Source: Rhizaria sp. SCN 62-66 (Eukaryota; Rhizaria, unplaced). Taken from it: a stretch of 64,000 nucleotides of DNA. Location: the NCBI GenBank assembly GCA_001724265.1, contig MEDY01000660.1, positions 62,001 to 126,000 of the forward strand, in the 5' to 3' direction. The translations under genes were made by a program, and so were the position numbers. Positions 57,838 through 64,000 of the stretch are shown piece after piece (the first letter of the stretch is position 1; every line of letters starts with the position of its first letter). The notes beneath the pieces were generated by a model that saw only the letters and a program-made list of their open reading frames with translations, made no database searches and had not been told where the DNA came from.

Positions 57838-59889
57838 GCCCACTCTGGGAGCAGTGCCAAAGGGATCGCTATTGTCGCTGAAACCCGCTCTAGAGCCAGC
57901 GCCAACCCCGCTGCCGCTGCCGCCCAGGCCGCCGCTAAAGCTGACGTTGCCCAGGGCATCGCCTCTGGGCGCAATGTCCGCAAACGGGTCGTCGTTCGCA
58001 GAGCTAGTGTTACTCTTGGCATTGCTCGCGACAGACGCAGTGGCGGCGGCGGCGGGCGCGGGCGCGGCGGCGTTGGAGCGCGCGGGCTTGTTGTTGGCGG
58101 TGGCCATGGCGGCGCCAAACACGTCGTCGTCGTCATCGTCGCCGGCGTCGGCCACGACGGCCGCAGCGGCAGCGGCAGCGGCGGGCGCGTTGGCGAACGG
58201 GTCGCTGCCGCCGAAGCCGTCATCGTGGCCGTGGCCGTGGCCGGCGGAGGCGGAGTGGCCTAAGTCAAACACGGACGACACGGACGCGGAGCCGGTGCCG
58301 GCGGGGGCGGGGGCGGGCGCGGGCGCGTGGGCCGCCAGCGACGAGGCCGAGGGCGCCATGCCGAACACGTCGTCGGTCGTGTCGACGCGGCCGAACGCAG
58401 GCATCGCCCCCGCCCCCGTGCCCGCGGGGGACGCGGTGATGGCGGGCACGCTGGAAGCGCCGGCGCCGACCGGGGCGGCGGCGAAGGCGGGCGAGGAATG
58501 CTCGCGCTGCGCCTTGGCCTGCGCGGTCAGCTGCGCGGCGGTGCCCACGGCGGCGGCGAACTGGCCCGCCGAGAGTCCGTGCGCGAGGACCGCGGCCGCC
58601 ATCGCCGTGGAGATGTCGCGCACCGCGCCTGCCAACGCCGCGTCCAGCGACGACGCCGGCAGCGCGTAGGGGAAAGAGACGTGCGCGAACAGCCGCGGCA
58701 GCGCACCAGCGCCAGCGACAGCGCCAGCAGTCGCAGTGGCAGTGGCAGCGGAGACGGGCAGGGGCAGGGGGGCAGTGAGGCTGTGGCCGTGGCCGTGAGC
58801 GTGAGCAGCAGCAGCAGGAGCGGCGGCGGCGGCGGAGGGCGCGGCACCAAAGACGTCGGCGTCAGGGTCCTCGTCCTTAAAGGTGAAGACGTCGTCGTCG
58901 TCGTCGTCACCGCCCGCAACAGCGCCGGCGGGGACCTGCGTCGGTGTCGCGAAGACGTCGAACGCGTGCGCGGGCGCGGGGGACGCGGGAGCCTCGCTGA
59001 GGAAGTCGGGGAAGATGTTGGCCGTGTTGCCCGAGGCCGAGATGGACTTGGAGGCGGGGCGCGCGCCCGCGGGCACGGGCGGCGCGCGGCGACCGCCCTG
59101 CGCGGTCGCGGGGGAGCCGGAGCCGGTGCCCGCGGAAGCGGCGGCGGCGGCCGCAGCGGAGGCCGGGCTGGACTGCGTGACGAGCGAGCCGCGGCGCGCG
59201 GGCACGCGCGGCAGCACGGCCGGGATCACACCGCCAGCGGCAGCTGCAGAGGAAGTCTTGGCTTCGGGGCTGAAGGGGTCGTGGCTCTTGTTGTTGCTGT
59301 TGTTCACGTTGCCGGAAGCGGCCTTCCAGCGCTCGTCGACGAAGCACTCGCGGATGAAGCGCGTGACGACGTCGGCGGGGGAGGTGTTAGTGGGGCGCTC
59401 GCCGGTGAAGCTGGCCAGGTACACCGACGCGACCTGCTTGTTACCGTGCGCCTCGAGCAGCGAAACCTGCCTCTCGGAGAAGTCAGTCATGTTGATCGTG
59501 TTGACCTGGTGGTTAGAGAACTGGCGGTGGCGACCGGCGCAGGGCGTGCAAATGAAGATGCCGAAAGGGAAGCAGACGTTCGACTGCAGGCCGGAGTGGC
59601 GGCAGTTGAAGCACTCCTGCGCGGGCGAGTAGTACAAGCATTAAAAGCGCGAAAGAAAATAAAACAGACGTTTAAAGTTAGCTAAACAGTCATAGTACTG
59701 TGGCATTAAAGTTACATTCCGAATAGACTCGATTACAAGACGTTGTAGAAGAAGAAAGGAGTAGACAGCACCGAGTCATGTTCGGCGCGTGGCGAGGAGA
59801 TAAGAGGGAGACAAAGGGGGGAATAAACGAACCTTGTTGCTGGCCAGGCGCTGGAGATGGCGCACACGCTCTTCAAGCTTCTTGCTCAT
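57331..59889 (-). CDS. AGFG-like ArfGAP with DPF endocytic motifs
   Basis: Two exons, 59833..59889 and 57331..59616 (stop TGA), with a 216-nt intron (donor GTTCGT); 780 residues. Residues about 1-120 form an ArfGAP domain: LQRLASNK, zinc finger C-F-N-C ... C-T-P-C, then GRHR with the likely arginine finger, INMTDFSERQ, EAHGNKQVA and ECFVDERW. The order and the MTDF/DERW segments are closest to AGFG (Hrb) proteins. Spacing between the Cys pairs is 17 residues rather than the usual 16. The rest is low complexity with four DPF motifs, which in other proteins bind the AP-2 alpha appendage, plus Asn and Gln runs and a Gly-Met-Gln-rich C-terminus. I infer a role in clathrin-mediated endocytosis through Arf GTP hydrolysis. 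Confidence 0.88.
57690..57838 (-). repeat. CAG and AAC trinucleotide tracts (poly-Gln, poly-Asn) in the ArfGAP gene
   Basis: On the plus strand these read as CTG repeats (about 57690..57720) and GTT repeats (about 57796..57838). They encode poly-Gln and a poly-Asn run of about 14 residues. Confidence 0.9.
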
Positions 59890-60631
59890 TCTAACTAGAA
59901 GAGCTGTGCTCGCTGTAGCCGGGCAAAAAGGGGTCGGGAAGGTGACACCAGCAGCGTCAGTGGAGAGAGACAGACCGGAGAATGAGGGCGGGGAAAGAAG
60001 CGTGTATACCCGCGCAGGCGAGGTTACTACAGTGATATTATAATAAAATACGAAAATAAAAACACCTAATATATCCCAAGCAGTTGCTCGAGTCGTTTTG
60101 CGCGATGCCACTTTGCCACGGTAGACTCACCCAATAAAATTTGCTTCTCGTCTAGGTACCCACTGGTCGGGATTGAACGAACTCATTTTTGGCCATGATG
60201 TGGACGATTTTGGACAGACCGTGGGGTCCTGGTGTCAGCGGTCGGTGGTCCTACTCAGAGCGGGGCGAGCGGGAGCGAGATCGAAATCTAGAGTCAATGT
60301 GGACCTTGATCAACGTGATTGCGAAAGTTTTTTTGATTTCGAAACTGCCCGAGCGATGGGGAGTATTCACTCAAATGCATCGTCTCTAACGCTATCATAT
60401 TGCGTCTATACAGAAGCATTGGTGCCAAGTCGTGAGCCCCTGTGTGCATCGTGAGGAGCCGCCTGTGCCCCGACCTCTGTACCGCTGTGTAATCTCGGTG
60501 TTTTCGTGTGCCCATCCAACCCTGCATGGTACTCCTCCTGATCTTGCTCTCACGCTATTTGTCCACGCGACTGAATGTATCTTCACCGCGTTTCTCGCCT
60601 TGTTTGTGCTCTGCTGCAGAAGTAAGAAATA
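59890..60631. promoter_or_regulatory. Shared divergent promoter region, ArfGAP / isovaleryl-CoA dehydrogenase
   Basis: 742 bp between divergent starts. The part from about 60190 to 60320 is more GC-rich. Short open frames on both strands have no family match. No defined site recognised. Confidence 0.4.
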
Positions 60632-62369
60632 ATGCTTCGTGGTCTTGCCCGCGCCTCCGCGCTTGGTGCCCGCCTCGCGTCCCGCTCCGCTCCCCGCGTC
60701 GTCGCTGCCGCGCCCGCCGCCAAGTTTTCCTCCGTTATGGACCGCGAGATCGACGCCATCTCCGGCCTCACTGAGGAGCAGCAGCAGGTACGTCCTTCAG
60801 TCACACACCTCTCAAGCTCGGTGTTTCTTGTCATTAGTTGCTCTCTTACGCGCTCTCTGGTGCCAATAACGAACGCAAATCCTGGTGGCACTCCTTTTTA
60901 CTACTTCTGATGCCATCTCTTTCATATATATACTCGTTTTAATGCTACTTCTCCTCTCTATCCTGACCTATTTCTCGCTCTTTACCTCATCCTTCTTGAC
61001 TTTTTCCACTTGCCTCGTCCTTGTCTTCGACTACCTCGTCTTGGCTGCTTTCCTCTTTCTTAGCTCCGCGCCGCCGTGCGCCAGTTCGCGCAGTCCGAGC
61101 TCGCGCCCATCGCGGACAAGGTCGACAAGACGAACGAGTTCCCGATGGAGATGTGGGGCAAGCTCGGCGACATGGGCTTCCTGGGCCCCACCGCGCCCGA
61201 GGAGTTCGGCGGCCTCGGCCTGGGCTACTTCGAGCACACGATCATCATGGAGGAGCTTTCCCGCGCCTCCGGCTCCGTCGCGCTGTCGTACGGTGCGCAC
61301 TCGAACCTGTGCGTGAACCAGCTGCGCCTCAACGGCACCGCGGCGCAGAAGGCCAAGTACCTGCCCGACCTCATCGCCGGCCGCAAGATCGGCGCGCTGG
61401 CCATGTCCGAGACGACCTCGGGCTCGGACGTTGTGTCGCTGAAGCTGCGCGCGGAGAAGAAGGGCGACCATTACGTGCTCAACGGCACCAAGATGTGGAT
61501 CACCAACGGGCCTGACGCGCACACGCTCGTCGTCTACGCTAAGACCAACCCCGACGCCGGCAGCAAGGGCATCACCGCCTTCATCATCGAGCGCGGCTTC
61601 AAGGGTTTCTCCTCGGGCAAGAAGCTCGACAAGCTTGGTATGCGCGGCTCCAACACGGCCGAGCTCATCTTCGACAACTGCATCGTTCCGGCCGAGAACG
61701 TGCTGGGCGAGGAGGGCAAGGGCGTCAAGGTCCTCATGTCCGGGCTCGACTCGGAGCGCCTCGTCCTCTCCGGCGGCCCGCTCGGGCTGATGCAGGCCGC
61801 GCTGGACCTCACGCTGCCCTACGTCGCCGAGCGCAAGCAGTTCGGCCAGCCCATCGGCAACTTCCAGCTCATGCAGGGCAAGATCGCCGACATGTACACC
61901 AAGCTGCAGGCCTCGCGCGGCTACGTCTACTCCGTCGCGCGCGCCGTTGACCGCGGACAGGTCTCCCGCAAGGACTGCGCCGGCGTCATCCTCTACGCCG
62001 CCGAGAACGCCACCCAGGTCGCCCTCGACGCCATCCAGGTACGCTTCGGAACAATTCGATATATCTCAGCCATATCTTTGTTGCGTGGCATTATCTTTAT
62101 CTTGTGTGTTTATTTATTGTTTTCACGTCTGTGTCTTTAATTTTATTGCAATACGCTCACATATATGCTATTTTTTATGTTTTGTGTGTTCTGCGCTTTC
62201 CTCTTCCTCTTCCGACTGACAACAGGCGCTCGGTGGCAACGGCTTCATCAACGACTTCCCGGCCGGCCGCCTGGTGCGTGACGCGAAGCTGTACGAGATC
62301 GGCGCCGGCACCTCTGAGATCCGCCGCTGGCTCATCGGCCGCGAGATCATGAACGAGTACACCGCGTAA
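60632..62369 (+). CDS. IVD: Isovaleryl-CoA dehydrogenase, mitochondrial
   Basis: Three exons: 60632..60787, 61064..62038 and 62226..62369 (stop TAA), with donors GTACGT and GTACGC; 424 residues, the same size as the human enzyme. The first 34 or so residues are Arg/Ala/Ser-rich without acids, a typical mitochondrial presequence. The acyl-CoA dehydrogenase fold follows: [48 protein letters not shown] and [22 protein letters not shown] holds the position of the IVD-specific catalytic Glu (E283), and AGTSE replaces the YEGTS catalytic site of medium-chain enzymes. It oxidises isovaleryl-CoA to 3-methylcrotonyl-CoA in leucine breakdown, passing electrons to ETF through FAD. Confidence 0.95.
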
Positions 62370-62819
62370 GTTGCTTGACTTGTTCCCTTGTACTGTTAAG
62401 TCCTTTAACACAGCAAAGCAAGACTATTTAAGCTCAGCATAACGCAACACAAACAGTATCATGTATATTCTCGTGTGTGGTGTGTGGTATTGAGCTTTAA
62501 CGAGGTGTATTAGTGATGATTTCTTGTGTTATACGCTGTCTCCATGGATGACATGAACTAACAGTGTCATGTGTGTTGCTGCGTGTGAACGAGTGAGATA
62601 CGCATTATTTTCTTTCTTCTTCTTTCAAACAAAAATAAAAACCAAATATTATTTAATAGATAGTTTCAATCTGTATTGTTGTTCATCTATGTAACAAAAG
62701 TTCGTTGTGGCTCAACATGTAAACGCCACTTTCTGGCTCTGCTGTGCTGCGCGATATCATTGAAGTGGCAACATCGGCCTGGTGTTGCAGACTAGGCCCG
62801 TACTGCCCAAACTGCACAC
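62370..62819. other. Convergent intergenic region (450 bp)
   Basis: AT-rich spacer holding the 3' UTRs of the dehydrogenase and REX1B-like genes. Nothing else recognised. Confidence 0.6.
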
Positions 62820-63659
62820 TCACTGCCCGTCGCCACAGTCCCCCACGGCGTCGCGGACCTCGTCCACCGCCTCGTTGATGGCCGCGACGACAGTGTGCAG
62901 GTGGGTGCGGAGCGCGCGGCTGGCCTCGGTGTAGCCCTCGTCGAAGCCGTCGTCCTTGAGCACGATGTAGCGCGCGTGCAGCATGTGCAGCTGCGCGGTC
63001 TACGGGGGTGCAGAGAGGGGGAACGAAGCATACAGCAAAGAGAGGAAGTGTGGGAGAGCGTTAGAGGAACATAAGAGCGATTGTGGTGAGATACTCTTAG
63101 TGAGACTTGAGGTGTAATAGTAGAGTTAAATCTAGATTAAACAGTAAATGTGGAAAAATCACTACGTTTTCCTTATCATATCAAGATATTACACGAATGC
63201 GTAACGATATAAAGCACGTACAGCGTTGAGTTTTTCCCTCTCATTGTTCTGGAGCGCCCTGATGACCCCGGCCCAGCGCAACTGCCCGCGCAACCGCACA
63301 TCTGCATCGCTCTGCGCGGCACTCTCCCGCCCGTCAGCGCCAGCACCGGCCTCAGCTTTAGCGCCGTCCGCAGCCGGCTTCAGCGGCACCCCGGTCTTGA
63401 AGGCGTCCTCAACAGCGCGGACGCGCGCGCTGAGGGCCTGGAACTCCCCGGTCATCGCGCCGCACAGCGCCTGATACGCGACGACGTCCTTGCTGCGCTG
63501 GAAGATGCGAAAGCCTTCCTCCCAGGTCCGGTATGTGTGCGCGCGCGACGCCTGCAGCGTCAGCAGCTCAGATAGCAGCGCGTGGGTCGAGCTCGGGGGA
63601 AGCAGCGCAGGCGTAGGCGCGGGGGCGGCGCCGCTGGCGGCCACAGTCTCAGTGCTCAT
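62820..63659 (-). CDS. REX1B-family protein
   Basis: Two exons, 63222..63659 and 62820..62999 (stop TGA), with a 222-nt intron (donor GTACGT); 205 residues. The segments LLTLQASRAHTYRTWEEGFR, NNEREKLNATAQL and AAINEAVDEVRD resemble the REX1B (required for excision 1-B) family by my recollection of it. The family is named from a Chlamydomonas DNA-repair locus and is a small helical, coiled-coil-like protein of unclear biochemistry. An Ala/Asp-rich insert sits between the two helical parts (about 63300..63400). The divergent codons in other frames of exon 2 are shadows. Family call is good but made without a search. Confidence 0.75.
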
Positions 63660-64000
63660 CGGTGTTAAATAGATATAGTAGATAAAACCTCTAATAAATC
63701 AGGAATTTGCTCAAAAATGTGCGCTTAAAGCCTCGTACAAGCTATATAGCGTGCAAAAGTGGCTCGGGTCATGGCCACCAGTCAAGTCTGAGAGTGGGCG
63801 ACTCGACGCAGGACTTCTGCCACTACTTTCGCATCCAATTCGGCATAACACGGCCGACAAAGTGGCATTTTTGCACATTTAACTGAAGTTTTTCTTAGCT
63901 TTGCGTTTGTTTCCTTATTTATGCACCTCAAATTGATCTATAAGTGTGTCATTTCCGCCTTTTTCTCCTCTCAGCTGCCCTTCAAGAAGTAACGCCTCAT
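63660..64000. other. Right-edge region upstream of the REX1B-like gene
   Basis: AT-rich DNA with probable promoter of the minus-strand gene. Near the end a pyrimidine tract and CTCAG (about 63969..63975) could be a splice acceptor for a plus-strand gene continuing past the window, followed by a short frame that stops at TAA. Not enough to call. Confidence 0.3.

Noticed and set aside
62792-63031. 79-codon minus-strand frame over REX1B exon 2
   Set aside because: Wrong frame; the frame joining exon 1 through the GTACGT intron gives the family-like sequence.
3972-63221. Excess of introns with length divisible by three (11 of 19)
   Set aside because: Small sample, and at least one of them contains an in-frame stop, so a retention function is not supported.
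63969-64000. Possible last exon of a plus-strand gene at the window edge
   Set aside because: Only a CTCAG and a six-codon frame ending in TAA; no upstream exon can be identified.

Overview
This is a gene-dense stretch of eukaryotic nuclear DNA from a protist whose lineage I cannot name. It carries 14 protein-coding genes on both strands. Twelve belong to recognisable eukaryotic families or architectures, one is a giant protein I do not recognise, and one is an incomplete dual-specificity phosphatase at the left edge. Coding exons are very GC-rich, with many GC-ending codons. Introns (19 inferred, 76-367 nt) and intergenic DNA are AT-rich. I see no rRNA, tRNA, CRISPR array or recognisable transposon. 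Low-complexity coding (poly-Q, poly-A, poly-S, poly-G, poly-N, His-Gly-His) is extreme, and several proteins exceed 2000 residues.

Layout, left to right: incomplete DUSP-like phosphatase (+); Tctex-1 dynein light chain (-); casein kinase 1 with a tail of about 3000 residues (+); 3596-aa unrecognised protein (-); DHX29-like DEVH-box helicase (-); F-box/JmjC oxygenase of the JMJD6 type (+); class C seven-transmembrane receptor with a 5'-nucleotidase-like ectodomain (-); ribosomal protein eS12 (-); Sec61 alpha (+); rhodanese/dual-specificity phosphatase ending in a CaaX-like motif (+); profilin (+); AGFG-like ArfGAP with DPF motifs (-); isovaleryl-CoA dehydrogenase (+); REX1B-family protein (-). 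The genes are not an operon or a single pathway. Several neighbours are divergent (Tctex/CK1, DHX29/JmjC, eS12/Sec61, ArfGAP/IVD) and share intergenic regions of about 0.45-0.75 kb.

Three things stand out. (1) The CK1 reading frame crosses two TAG codons, each in a Gln-rich context, before a TAA. All other genes with a visible end stop at TAA or TGA. This suggests UAG may be read as an amino acid here, most simply Gln. (2) All 19 inferred introns have donors of the form GT(A/T)CG, mostly GTACGT, with C rather than A at position +4. (3) The receptor joins a class C 7TM core to a nucleotidase fold that has lost nearly all metal ligands but keeps the substrate-binding half, so it looks like a pseudoenzyme used as a sensor.

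Exon structures were read by eye from conserved protein frames and splice sites. Boundaries in conserved genes are probably accurate. The first exons of Sec61 and eS12, and start codons of low-complexity proteins, are less certain.
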